A DNA stretch of 55,169 nt from an uncultured Bacteroides sp. Its GTDB lineage: Bacteria > Bacteroidota > Bacteroidia > Bacteroidales > Bacteroidaceae. The stretch is taken from assembly GCA_902492205.1 (NCBI GenBank), contig CABUKU010000019.1, forward strand, positions 1 to 55,169, in the 5' to 3' direction. The translations under genes and the position numbers were made by a program. Below, one piece after another: positions 33,754-43,900 of the stretch. A model generated the notes under the pieces. That model ran no database searches. It had not been told where the DNA came from and saw nothing but the letters and a program-made list of their open reading frames with translations. Every line of letters begins with the position of its first letter. Position 1 is the stretch's first letter.

Positions 33754-33837
33754 TTACGCACGACACTCACTTCCACCAAGTTGCCCTAGGAGAATAATAA
33801 TACCGCATAGTAGAATATGTATAAACATCTGATTCAT
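33754..33837 (-). CDS. leu operon leader peptide
   Basis: A 27-residue peptide between the promoter and the terminator in front of leuA. Its core HILLCGIIILLGQLGG contains five Leu codons (CTA, CTA, CTC, CTA, CTT) and a run of three ATT Ile codons followed directly by two Leu. Stalling there when leucine or isoleucine tRNA is uncharged would leave GGAAGTGAG (minus; plus 33766-33774) free to pair with the terminator. The longer upstream frame reaching 34017 begins ahead of the promoter and is not used. The ribosome at the stop codon would cover that segment. Confidence 0.8.
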   Translation of the reverse strand: MNQMFIHILLCGIIILLGQLGGSECRA

Positions 33838-33868
33838 TTCTATTGTCTCTTTTTTTAGTTTGACGTTG

Positions 33869-33898
33869 CAAAGGTATAGATTATTTCTAATATACAAA
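33869..33898 (-). promoter_or_regulatory. Promoter of the leu leader and operon
   Basis: On the minus strand TACCTTTG (plus 33869-33876) is the -7 box and TTTG (plus 33895-33898) the -33 box, 18 bases apart. Transcription would start about 25 bases before the leader-peptide ATG. Confidence 0.8.
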
Positions 33899-33933
33899 AT
33901 AAAATGAAAGTTTTTTAGATATAAAAATATCAG

Positions 33934-33966
33934 TTCATAAGCAGCCATACCAAAATGGCTTATGAA
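33934..33966 (-). other. Secondary hairpin between the leu promoter and the GH20 terminator
   Basis: TTCATAAG (33934-33941) and CCAT (33945-33948) pair with ATGG (33955-33958) and CTTATGAA (33959-33966). It could assist termination of readthrough from the PUL before the leu promoter. Confidence 0.5.
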
Positions 33967-33982
33967 TAATAAGAAAAAGACG

Positions 33983-34022
33983 AAGCGGTCTGCAAGTAAA
34001 CCATTTACTATGCACACCGCTT
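33983..34022 (-). terminator. Terminator of the PUL operon
   Basis: A strong hairpin: AAGCGGT, TGCA and AGTAAA on the left (33983-34000) pair with 34004-34022, with one mismatch and one bulge around a 3-base loop. On the minus strand CGTCTTTTTC follows. It is about 107 bases beyond the GH20 stop. Confidence 0.75.
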
Positions 34023-34128
34023 ACACCACCTACATGAGTCATATACATCGCGTACCCAACTCACCATATTAGTTTAAACAACCAAAACAATAAAGTTTAT
34101 ATATAAGAGAGATAATTAATGTTCATTC

Positions 34129-35715
34129 TTACTCCTGCTCATAAACCGGATAACCTTTGGCTTTCCATGTCTCTTTCAATTTTTTCAATACTTTAATGAA
34201 AGCCTCATAATCTTTTTTCTCCGGCAATGTCCATCCACTTTCCGCATAAGCTGCAATTCGGGGGAATATCATTCGATACATTTTTTCGTTCGACATAATT
34301 TCCTCTCCCCACATCTGGCAACCTATACCTAATATTCTCGGTTCGAGTTCCCGGGGTAAACCCTCAGGAATCGGACTAAATGTATAAGCTTGTTTTAAAG
34401 GAATCTTTTTATAATCATAATCCAGATAAGTCATATAATGATAAGAGTTAACCACATCATATCCCTGACGGGCGGTTTGTTCCACCAAATTTATATCGCC
34501 TTTCCAGAACTGTACAATTGTTCCTGCAGCCAATTTCTGTTTTGCAGTTGCATCTGTTTCCGAATGATATTCATGTATTTTATTTCCAGTAATATCATTC
34601 CACCCCATCATGCGGCGTCCTTTTTGTTTCAGCAAATGAGAAATATCATTTGTGAAAAGGATTTGCACGTCGGCAGGAGTTTCTAGATTATTTTGTTTCA
34701 TATACGACTGAATCCTATCGGAAGCCTTCCATTGATCATACTTCACTTCGTCACCTCCAATATGGATAATCGGAGATGGAAACAGAGCTATAATTTCATC
34801 CAGCACATCTTCAATAAAAGTGCGGACTCTTGGAAAAGTAACATCCATTACCTCATATTGCACTCCGAAATAGCAAGGAACTTTTATTTCTTTCCCGGTA
34901 GTTCCCAACCAAGGATAAGCAGCAATAGCAGCACTTTCATGTCCCGGCATTTCAAATTCTGGAACAACCTGAATATGACGTTTTGCTGCATAGTCTATAA
35001 TTTCCTTGATTTCTTTCTGAGTATAATAACCGCCATGACGTACTCCGTCATAAGTAGTTCCTTTATATCCTCCTATTTGAGTAGAATCACGCCATGCAGC
35101 AACTTTAGCCAATTCCGGATATTTTTTTATCTCAATACGCCATCCCTGGTCATCAGTTAAATGCCAATGAAAAACGTTAAGTTTGAGACGAGCCATTTCA
35201 TCCAACAAGCCTTTTACAACTTCTTTACCTTTGAATGCCCGTGCCTCATCAAGCATAAAAGCTCTCCATGAGAAAGCCGGATAATCTTTGATAGAAATCC
35301 TTGGCACAACATAGTTTCCATCTACTTTACCGATGAGTTGGCGTAATGTTTGAATCCCGTAAAATATTCCTTTAGCAGAAGCAGCAGTTATCTGAACAGC
35401 ATTATCCACGTTAATGGAATAACCATCTTCCTTTTCTGATTTAAAAGAAGAATCCAAATTCAAGCAAACAGTTCCATTCATAGAAACGCCTTTTGTTTTA
35501 ATATGAAAGTCATCTTTTAAATACTGCCGGAGCATTTTAGCTTCATTTCTCAATTCTGCCGGAAAAGATATACTAATGTTTTCTCCTAATACCAAATTTC
35601 CGTTTCCTACTTTAATATCCTGTACGGCCGGAATAGTACGTATCTCATCAGCATAAGATATACTATTTATAAGAAGCAGACATAAACATGCAATCGTAGT
35701 TTTCAATTGTATCAT
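34129..35715 (-). CDS. GH20 beta-N-acetylhexosaminidase
   Basis: A 528-residue exported glycosidase removing terminal GlcNAc or GalNAc by substrate-assisted catalysis. A signal peptide (TTIACLCLLLINSISYA) is followed by the GH20b domain (about 25-150) and the TIM barrel with HWHLTDDQGWRIE and the catalytic pair Asp322-Glu323 in HIGGDEVKYDQW. The frame is open to 35775; the ATG at 35715 gives the signal peptide and a 7-base gap after GH92. It is the last gene of the PUL and would trim GlcNAc from glycoprotein glycans. The linkage specificity is not predictable. Confidence 0.95.
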   Translation of the reverse strand: MIQLKTTIACLCLLLINSISYADEIRTIPAVQDIKVGNGNLVLGENISISFPAELRNEAKMLRQYLKDDFHIKTKGVSMNGTVCLNLDSSFKSEKEDGYSINVDNAVQITAASAKGIFYGIQTLRQLIGKVDGNYVVPRISIKDYPAFSWRAFMLDEARAFKGKEVVKGLLDEMARLKLNVFHWHLTDDQGWRIEIKKYPELAKVAAWRDSTQIGGYKGTTYDGVRHGGYYTQKEIKEIIDYAAKRHIQVVPEFEMPGHESAAIAAYPWLGTTGKEIKVPCYFGVQYEVMDVTFPRVRTFIEDVLDEIIALFPSPIIHIGGDEVKYDQWKASDRIQSYMKQNNLETPADVQILFTNDISHLLKQKGRRMMGWNDITGNKIHEYHSETDATAKQKLAAGTIVQFWKGDINLVEQTARQGYDVVNSYHYMTYLDYDYKKIPLKQAYTFSPIPEGLPRELEPRILGIGCQMWGEEIMSNEKMYRMIFPRIAAYAESGWTLPEKKDYEAFIKVLKKLKETWKAKGYPVYEQE

Positions 35716-35722
35716 TTGTGTT

Positions 35723-38050
35723 TTAATTAATATCGTTAGACAAAGAGTAAGGTTTATCACTTTCACTATATGCACGTTTACTAGGTTTACTTGCCATTAC
35801 AAAGCGCAATTCCCCTCCATTCATGACATCCTGATGTGTTATATACGCTTTAGAATATGATTTCCCATTCAAGAAAACCGCCTTTACATACTTATTCTCT
35901 TTAGAAAGATTATCAGCTATGATATTGAATGTTTTTCCATTCTCCAAAGTTATTTCTATTTTATCCAAAGCCGGAGTTCCCAATACATATTGATCACTAC
36001 CCGGGCAAACAGGATAAAATCCCATTGCTGAAAAGACATACCACGCAGACATTTGTCCACAATCATCATTTCCACATAATCCATCAATACGATTCTGATA
36101 CATCTTATCAAAAATTTCACGAATACGTTCTGCTGTTTTCCAAGGTTGGGAAGTCCACATATATAAATAAGGAACATGGTGACTCGGTTCATTTCCGTGA
36201 ACATAGCTACCCAGAATACCTTCTTCCGTCACGTCTTCTGTATGCTCATAAGCAGAAGCCGGTAATTTATCGACAAACAACTTGTCCAATCCACGAACAA
36301 AAGTCTTATCACCTCCCATACAGGTAATCATTCCTTTTACGTCATGCGGAACAAAATAAGAATAGTTTAAAGAATTACCCTCAATAAAACCTTGACCAGA
36401 TGTATTATAGATATTTGGATTCTCCATCCATCGACCATCTGCATAACGTGGACAAACATACCCGGTTTCGGGATTAAATAAATGCTTATAATTAGCAGCC
36501 CGTTTCTTATAAATCTCAGCTATATCTTGTTTTCCCATTCTTTTAGCCGTATGATAAATAGCCCAATCATCATAAGCATATTCTAATGTGATAGAAGCAG
36601 CACTTACATTTTCTTCCAAAGGCACATATCCTATTTTCCTATAAGAAGCAATTCCATCATAATAAGACAAGTTAGAACTACTTACCATTGCTTCCAAAGC
36701 TAAATCTTTATCAACAGGAATACTTTTAGTTATTCCATCTGCCAATAATGAAACAGCATGATAACCAATCATACACCAATTTTCATTTCCCATGTGCGAC
36801 CATACCGGAAGTGCTTTATGTACGCTTTGCTGGTAATGCTTTAACAGTGAAGCGAGCATACCGCTGCTTTTACTTTCATCCATTACATTAAATAAAGGAT
36901 GCAATGCACGGAATGTATCCCATAAAGAGAAAACAGTATAATTAGTAAAATTGTCGGCATGATGAATATTATTATCCAATCCCCTGTAATTTCCATCAAT
37001 ATCCATATAAATTGAAGGATTAATCATTGTATGGTACAACGAAGTATAGAAATTAGATATAATATCAGAATCCCCTTTTACTTTAATTGTAGAAAGGGCT
37101 TTCTCCCATTTTCTTTCAGCTTCAGCACACAAGCAATCAAATGATTTATTCATAGCCTCAGCTTTCAAGTTCTTCATTGCTCCCTCAGTGCTTACCCCAG
37201 ATATAGCGACTTTTACTTCCAAAGGTTTTCCATCAGTACAATCAAAAACAAAATAAGTTCTTAAATCTCGGCCAGCCATTTCCGGGAAATTATGTTCTTG
37301 ATCGAACTTCCGCCAAAAACCTTTATATACAGATCTTTCACTCAAATCTTTTCCACCATATCTGGCAACAGGTTTTGAGAAAGAAATAGCAAAATAAACC
37401 TGATTAACGCGTGCCCATCCATTTGTCACACGATACCCCGTCAGCAAAGTATCATTTTCCACTCTCAAGCTACTCCACAATACTTTGCCATCATAGTTAT
37501 AAATACCATGATTCAAGTCAATAATTAGATTACCCTCTCCCTTCGGATAGGTATATTTATGAACTCCTACACGTTCCGTTGCTGTTAGTTCCGCTTTTAC
37601 AGAATAATCCTTTAATAAAACAGAATAATATCCCGGACGGGCGATCTCATCTTCATGCTCATAAGCCGAACGGTATCCCGTACGGGTATCTTCTTTTACT
37701 CCAGGATTCAATTGAATATTTCCCACAGTAGGCATTAATAATATATCTCCTAAATCCGAATGCCCTGTACCGTTCATATGGGTATGACTGAAGCCAACAA
37801 TAGAGGTATCATCATATTGATAGCCGGCACAATACCGATATGCGTCCTTCTGATAAACTCCATTTACATTATGTGGAATTGTATCTGTATCAGGACTAAG
37901 CTGAATAGCCCCATGAGGGACACATGCTCCGGGAAAAGTATGCCCCATCCCCTTTGTCCCAATTAACGGATTAACATAATCCGTTATGTTTTGGGCTTGT
38001 AGAAACAAGCTCCACAAGCCCAAGCTAACCAACAAGAAACATTTATTCAT
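35723..38050 (-). CDS. GH92 alpha-mannosidase
   Basis: A 775-residue secreted exo-alpha-mannosidase, a calcium-dependent inverting family abundant in Bacteroides. A signal peptide (CFLLVSLGLWSLFLQA) comes first, then NPLIGTKGMGHTFPGACVPHGAIQLSPDT, and the C-terminal (alpha/alpha)6 barrel with GNEPSHHVPYLY, LCGNDDCGQMSAWY and PVCPGSDQYVLGTP. GH92 enzymes act on alpha-1,2, 1,3, 1,4 or 1,6 mannose; the linkage is not readable here. The frame continues to 38134 but the ATG at 38050 is 7 bases after the phosphoesterase. Confidence 0.95.
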   Translation of the reverse strand: MNKCFLLVSLGLWSLFLQAQNITDYVNPLIGTKGMGHTFPGACVPHGAIQLSPDTDTIPHNVNGVYQKDAYRYCAGYQYDDTSIVGFSHTHMNGTGHSDLGDILLMPTVGNIQLNPGVKEDTRTGYRSAYEHEDEIARPGYYSVLLKDYSVKAELTATERVGVHKYTYPKGEGNLIIDLNHGIYNYDGKVLWSSLRVENDTLLTGYRVTNGWARVNQVYFAISFSKPVARYGGKDLSERSVYKGFWRKFDQEHNFPEMAGRDLRTYFVFDCTDGKPLEVKVAISGVSTEGAMKNLKAEAMNKSFDCLCAEAERKWEKALSTIKVKGDSDIISNFYTSLYHTMINPSIYMDIDGNYRGLDNNIHHADNFTNYTVFSLWDTFRALHPLFNVMDESKSSGMLASLLKHYQQSVHKALPVWSHMGNENWCMIGYHAVSLLADGITKSIPVDKDLALEAMVSSSNLSYYDGIASYRKIGYVPLEENVSAASITLEYAYDDWAIYHTAKRMGKQDIAEIYKKRAANYKHLFNPETGYVCPRYADGRWMENPNIYNTSGQGFIEGNSLNYSYFVPHDVKGMITCMGGDKTFVRGLDKLFVDKLPASAYEHTEDVTEEGILGSYVHGNEPSHHVPYLYMWTSQPWKTAERIREIFDKMYQNRIDGLCGNDDCGQMSAWYVFSAMGFYPVCPGSDQYVLGTPALDKIEITLENGKTFNIIADNLSKENKYVKAVFLNGKSYSKAYITHQDVMNGGELRFVMASKPSKRAYSESDKPYSLSNDIN

Positions 38051-38057
38051 CTTATCA

Positions 38058-39131
38058 TCAATCAAGTACAATATTAAATTCATCCCATGGTTCTTTTCTC
38101 CATGCAAACTGTTCTGTCGTTGGAGAAATGCCAAAGAAAGGAGAATATGTTTTTATTTTTATAGTTTTTCCATCCGGCATGAATTCCATGATACGTAACC
38201 AACCATCACCTCCGTTTCCATGCCAACCCCCACCTTCGGTCTGTGCATTAAACATCATTTGAAATACATTCTTTCCGGCACAATTCTTATCAGAACGTTG
38301 TCCTACATTGTGTCTGGAATCTTCTGTTGAACAATAATGCCCGCAAATCACCATTCGTATATTAGGAGAAGGATAAACCAATTTATCCCAAATAGCTTGA
38401 CCGTAATTAGCCGGAGAAACTTTATATGGTTCCGATTCGATCACCTTACCATCCCATGTAAGATAAGAATGGGTTAGTACAAAAACCTTATGGTCTGCAT
38501 ATTTCTTACTTGCAGCCAATTCTTTAGCCCAAGTCAAAACCTCATCACGAGGAGCAAATTCAGTTGTGATAATTAAAATCTTTCCCCAATTAGGTTCATC
38601 AAAAGCAAAAGCAGCATTCTCTAAAGTCGGCACTCCATAGGCGTTATTGCATGCACTTACTAAACAGTCTTTCCAAGTAAAATTACGTTCAACCGGAAAA
38701 TATTCAGGAAATTGGCATAAACGATTTTCAGAACGCGTATAGCCATAGTCATGGTTACCGCCGCAAATAATATAAGGAATCTTATTATCCAGCTTTGCAA
38801 AAGCTTTTGATGCAGCTTCCCATTGTTGGTTTGCAGTTTGATTTCCATTCACGTTATCTGGCACAATGTACTCATTTTGTTCAACCAAATCACCTGTGCA
38901 AAGCACCGCTTTTACAGAAAGAGGTTTTATATTAGCAGCCACCCAAGTTGTCATCAAATCAAAGAGAGGTTGATTAGTATCAAACTTTGTATAAGTCTGA
39001 GGATCTGGCAAAAGGATCATTGAAAACGATTCCGGATTACTTAATTGGGGCTTTTCTACCTTTTTCTCTTGCGCCATTAATGAAATAAACGGGCAAAGCA
39101 CAAAAAGGAGAATTAATTTCTTCATCATCAT
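38058..39131 (-). CDS. Exported metallophosphoesterase
   Basis: A 357-residue calcineurin-like phosphoesterase with a signal peptide (LILLFVLCPFISLMA). Motifs: LLPDPQTYT (usually DxH, here Asp-Pro-Gln), GDLVEQN, GGNHDYG, LTHSYLTWDG and CGHYC, so most metal ligands are in place but the first His of DxH is Gln. Its place between SusD and GH92 suggests it removes phosphate from the glycan the locus targets, for instance phosphorylated mannose (inference). The second or third Met may be the real start. Confidence 0.88.
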   Translation of the reverse strand: MMMKKLILLFVLCPFISLMAQEKKVEKPQLSNPESFSMILLPDPQTYTKFDTNQPLFDLMTTWVAANIKPLSVKAVLCTGDLVEQNEYIVPDNVNGNQTANQQWEAASKAFAKLDNKIPYIICGGNHDYGYTRSENRLCQFPEYFPVERNFTWKDCLVSACNNAYGVPTLENAAFAFDEPNWGKILIITTEFAPRDEVLTWAKELAASKKYADHKVFVLTHSYLTWDGKVIESEPYKVSPANYGQAIWDKLVYPSPNIRMVICGHYCSTEDSRHNVGQRSDKNCAGKNVFQMMFNAQTEGGGWHGNGGDGWLRIMEFMPDGKTIKIKTYSPFFGISPTTEQFAWRKEPWDEFNIVLD

Positions 39132-39332
39132 GTTTATTTAATTTTTGAGTAAAACTACAAAACCTATGAAAACAAAACAATAATTATATAACAATCTATT
39201 ATATTTATCATTGCCAACCTGAGTAGCAATCTGCATTAAATACTCTATCTATAATTTTAACCAGATTGCCAGTCAAGTCAGCAATGAAATAATGGAATTT
39301 ATAAAATAACTATTAATACTCTATTGAACTGA

Positions 39333-40964
39333 TTAATTGCCCCAAGTTCCATGTTGTTCCAGCAATGGGTTAGCAGACACTTCACTTGCAGGATAAGGTA
39401 AATCAAACAATTTATCATCCCAATTACCACCAGTTTTTACAGGCCATACATTTTTTAATGTACCCCAACGCTTTAAATCATAATAACGGATACAATCCTC
39501 AGTAAAGAATTCAACGCGTGATTCATAATCAATAGCTGCCATAGCTGTTGCTTCAGAATTGATAGTAAATGGTTTTAAGACATCAGCATCACTCAATCCT
39601 GCCGGAACATATTTAGCTCTGTTCTTTAAAGCAAAACGGCGAGCACGACTTCTTACTTTCTCAACATATTCTGAACATTTTGCAAAATCAGGATTTGTTT
39701 TTTTAGCATAAGCCTCGGCCATATGCAAATATATACGCGGTAAACGCATCATATGTAAATCTACTCTCTGATTCCAAGTATCCTCACCATACCATACACC
39801 ACGCTTCTGAATATCATAACCTGTTTCTTTGTTATCCAGCCAATCTTGTTGCCATACTACAGAAATGTTTTTAGTAGTAGTCAATTCATCTTGAGGAGTA
39901 AAGAATGTCGCATCAAAACGTGGATCTCTATTTTTCCATTGATCATTTCTTACTGTGGTATAATAAGGAGATGTTTGATAATTCGTTCCATCAATTGCTT
40001 GGAAACTATTGATAAAGTCTTCCGATGGCCAGAAGTAATTACCAGAATAGCTATCTCCTCTCATAATACGTCCATCATCACCTAAATCTTCTTTTGTTCC
40101 GAAATAGAATTCACGTTCTATACTGAAAGAGATACCATTAGCAATTCCTATTGAGAAAATAATTTCTTTAGAGTTTTCCTTATCTACTCTCAATACACAG
40201 CCAGGATCTTCTTCTAAACTATAATCTCTTTTTTCAACTTCTTGACCTGCAATGATTGCCGCATCATAATTACCCATATAGAGGTTTACTGAACACAAAT
40301 ACGCATAAGCTGTACCTTTTGTAGCACGGTGCATATATGCATCTTCCCAAGATTCCGGCAACTTTTCTGAAGCGAATGTTAAATCTGGTAAGATCATATC
40401 TTTCAAGATAGTTTCTTTAGGTGAAGCAGCTAACTGCACTTCATCAGGATTTGTTGGATCTTGTACTGATGCAGAACGCATAGGAACATCGCCATAAAAT
40501 TGAATCAAACGGAAATACCAAAAAGCACGAATAAAACGCATTTCTGCCAAATATTTATCACGTTCATTCGGTTCAAGCAAATCACCCATCCCTGTTACGC
40601 CTTCAATATTCTTATTACATACCGCAATACCTTCATATGCTCTTTTCCAAATACCCAGTACGACATCAGAATTACTCGGGTTAAAAGTTCCATAATAAAA
40701 AGCATTTGCATCGCCAAAACCTTTCTCTGAAAGATCACCTGTCATACCCAATTCCAACTGTGCTTCACCCCAGTGATTATTCAAAGTCTGCATTTTAGCA
40801 TAACAAGCCATCGCTGCTAAATTTGCATGTTCCGGTTCTGTGAAAAAAGTCGTCTCATCAATTGAACCGTATGGATTTCGTTCTAAGAAATTATCCATAC
40901 AACTTGACATTAATAGAGCTATCAATGCTAAAGCTCCTAATATATTCTTTTTCATTGTCTTCAT
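39333..40964 (-). CDS. SusD/RagB-type surface glycan-binding lipoprotein
   Basis: A 543-residue outer-membrane lipoprotein of the SusD family that caps the SusC transporter and binds glycan. The lipobox LMSSC gives Cys22, followed by the usual MDNFLERNPYGSIDETTFFTEPEHA start. TPR-like helices form the body, and the C-terminal RagB/SusD part ends with AIDYESRVEFFTEDCIRYYDLKRWG. It starts 4 bases after susC. The following 201 bases up to the phosphoesterase show no gene. Confidence 0.96.
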   Translation of the reverse strand: MKTMKKNILGALALIALLMSSCMDNFLERNPYGSIDETTFFTEPEHANLAAMACYAKMQTLNNHWGEAQLELGMTGDLSEKGFGDANAFYYGTFNPSNSDVVLGIWKRAYEGIAVCNKNIEGVTGMGDLLEPNERDKYLAEMRFIRAFWYFRLIQFYGDVPMRSASVQDPTNPDEVQLAASPKETILKDMILPDLTFASEKLPESWEDAYMHRATKGTAYAYLCSVNLYMGNYDAAIIAGQEVEKRDYSLEEDPGCVLRVDKENSKEIIFSIGIANGISFSIEREFYFGTKEDLGDDGRIMRGDSYSGNYFWPSEDFINSFQAIDGTNYQTSPYYTTVRNDQWKNRDPRFDATFFTPQDELTTTKNISVVWQQDWLDNKETGYDIQKRGVWYGEDTWNQRVDLHMMRLPRIYLHMAEAYAKKTNPDFAKCSEYVEKVRSRARRFALKNRAKYVPAGLSDADVLKPFTINSEATAMAAIDYESRVEFFTEDCIRYYDLKRWGTLKNVWPVKTGGNWDDKLFDLPYPASEVSANPLLEQHGTWGN

Positions 40965-40968
40965 TTAT

Positions 40969-43900
40969 TTAAAAAGTTAAGTTCAATCCAATCATGAAAA
41001 TTTTTGGAGTTGGGAAATCGTCTCCCCACATATAGTAGTGACCTACAGAATTACCGTTTTCCGGATCATAACCATCAAACTCTTTAGAAGTGATAGTCAA
41101 CAAATTTTCTCCAGACAAGAATAAACGTGTTTTAACAACCTTAAAATCATAAGTATATCCAAGGGTTAATGATCTTAACTTAGCATAAGAAGTATTCATA
41201 GCCATCAAATCTGTCATCTCCTGATAATTTTCACCTTGAATCATAGCCGGGTAATTACCAGCCGGAGCACCTAATGTCCAACGATTATCATACCACTTGC
41301 GACTTATATTTCGATTAGGGAAACGGTCTCCGATATAACTTAATGGAGCATGTTGAGTACGGCCAAATACCCCTGCAAGTACGGCACTGAAATCAAATCC
41401 CTTCCAGCTGGCAGAAAGAGTTAAGCCTGCTGTTACTTTAGGAATATAACTACCTAAAACAACACGATCATCGTCATTTATTGAACCATTTCCATCTGTA
41501 TCCACATACTTCAAACGTCCCACTTTAGCATTGCCTTGCCCCATTGCTTTATACTTGTCAGCTTCTTCTTCTGTAGTAATCACACCATTCGTTTTATAAC
41601 CAAATAAAGCACTAATAGGATCACCCACACGATTAATTGTAACAAGTCCCCAAGTACCTCCACTTTCTATTTCTTGATCTACTCCTGAGCTTAGCTTCTT
41701 GATTTCATTATGCAAGAATGAAACATTACCGGCAACATTATAACGGAAATCACGTATCTTACCATTATATCCTAATTCCAATTCAAAACCTCGATTCTGA
41801 ACTTTCGCATAATTCATATTGGGTGCAGTCAACCCCACAGAAGCAGGAAGTACCATGGAACGTAAAATACCATCTGTATTTTTCACAAAATAATCAGCAG
41901 TCACCGACAAGCTGTTATTAAATAAAGTCAAATCCACACCTACATTGGTTACAGTAGTAGTTTCCCATTTTAGATTTCTATTACCTAAAGCAGTCTGACT
42001 ATAACCAGAATATGCAACCTGAGCATCAGCAGCTGTACCAAATATAGCGGTTTGTTTTCCCACAGAAGCTATTGTTGGATAGTAAGAACCGATGGATTGG
42101 TTTCCTAATTGTCCCCAAGACGCTCTCAACTTCAAAGAACTAATAGGTTTAACATTGAAAAAACTTTCTTCTGATATACGCCATGCACCAGAGAATGAAG
42201 GAAATACACCCCATCTATTATCACCTTTAAAACGAGAAGAACCATCAGCTCTTAAGTTGAAAGAGAATAAATAACGTCCTTTATAATCATAATTCAAACG
42301 ACCAAAATAAGAGGCTAAAGCTAATTCTTTTTTACCTCCGCTTAATCCTCTTTCTTTTGTATCTGTACCACCATCGAACACATGCATATTATCAACCTCC
42401 GATACAAAGTTTTTAATACTGCCTTTCATATTATCATAAGAAAACAATTGTTGTGAGAAACCGGCCATTGCATTAATAGTATGATCACCAAAAGTTTTGT
42501 CAAAATAGAGCAAGTAATCAGTTACCCACATAAAGTCCTTCTTACGTTCTTCTTCATAAGAGTTGATAGTATTCGTCTGACCACCATCATTATATTTAGG
42601 TTTAAACAGTTTATATTCATTATAAACCATATCGATACCGCCATTGAAACGGAATTTCAACCAATCAGTAAATTTGAACTCTACAAAAAGATTGTCTAAC
42701 ACACGATAGTTACTGTTTGTAGGATTATTCCAAGTTATTTCTGCTATGGCATTTTTCGAACCGGTTAAAGCAGTATTAGGTTCACCAAAAGTTCCGTCTT
42801 CATCGTAAGCCGGAATTATAGGAGCATTAGCTATAACATCGGAATAACTTTTACCAGCACTTCCTTCCGTATAGCGATAAGCTAAGTGTACATTATTACC
42901 TACTGTCAAACGAGAATTAATCTTACCTTCAATATTAGCACGCAAAGAAGCTTTTTTATAAGAGGTATTAATACCAATACCATCTTGATCCAAAAACTCA
43001 CCTGACAAATAATAACGAGTTTTATCATTACCACCATTTACACTTGCATTAACATTGAATGTCGGAGCAGAATCGTAAATATAATCCCCCCAATTGGTTC
43101 CTTTACCAAAAGATTTCGGATCCATGCCATCATATTTAGTTGTGAGTGGCGTTACAGGTTTATTGATAGCATTACCATTATCACGCATTTCCTGGATAGC
43201 TGCCACAAATTCTGATGCATTCAACATTTCTAACATATGAGAAGGTGACTGAATACCATATGTCATGTTTACAGATAATTTAGCTTTACCTGACGAACCT
43301 TTCTTCGTAGTTACTAAAATAACACCATTAGCAGCGCGAGAGCCATAAATAGCAGCAGATGAAGCATCCTTCAATACATTTACACTTTCAATATCGCTTG
43401 GATTAAGCGTTTCAAAACCTTGATCAACCGGAATGCCATCAATTACTACCAATGGAGAAGCATCACCACTACCAAAGGTTCCGACACCACGAATATTAAT
43501 GGAAGTTTCCGAACCAGGGAAACCTGAGCTACTCAAAATATTGATACCAGACATCTTACCTTGTAAGGCTCCTCCGACTGAAATATTAGAATTTGTAGTC
43601 AAGTTATCTCCATTTACAGCAGATGTTGCACCCATCAAGTCTTTTTTCTTCATTGTACCATAACCAACTACAACTACTTCTTCCAACTTCTGAGTATCTT
43701 CATGAATTACAACACGGAGAGGTTTACTATCTTTTACTGCAATATCCTGAGTTAAATAACCAATATAAGAAATAGTCAATGTAGATTTTGCAGGTATATC
43801 CAATATAAAATTACCGTCTATATCGGTAATAGTACCAATTGTCGTTCCTTTTACAGAAACATTTGCTCCAATAATAGCTTCACCTTTTTCGTCAACAACC

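Noticed and set aside
33754..34017. An 87-codon reading frame containing the leader peptide
   Set aside because: Its first two thirds lie upstream of and across the leu promoter; only the last 27 codons can be on the leu transcript.
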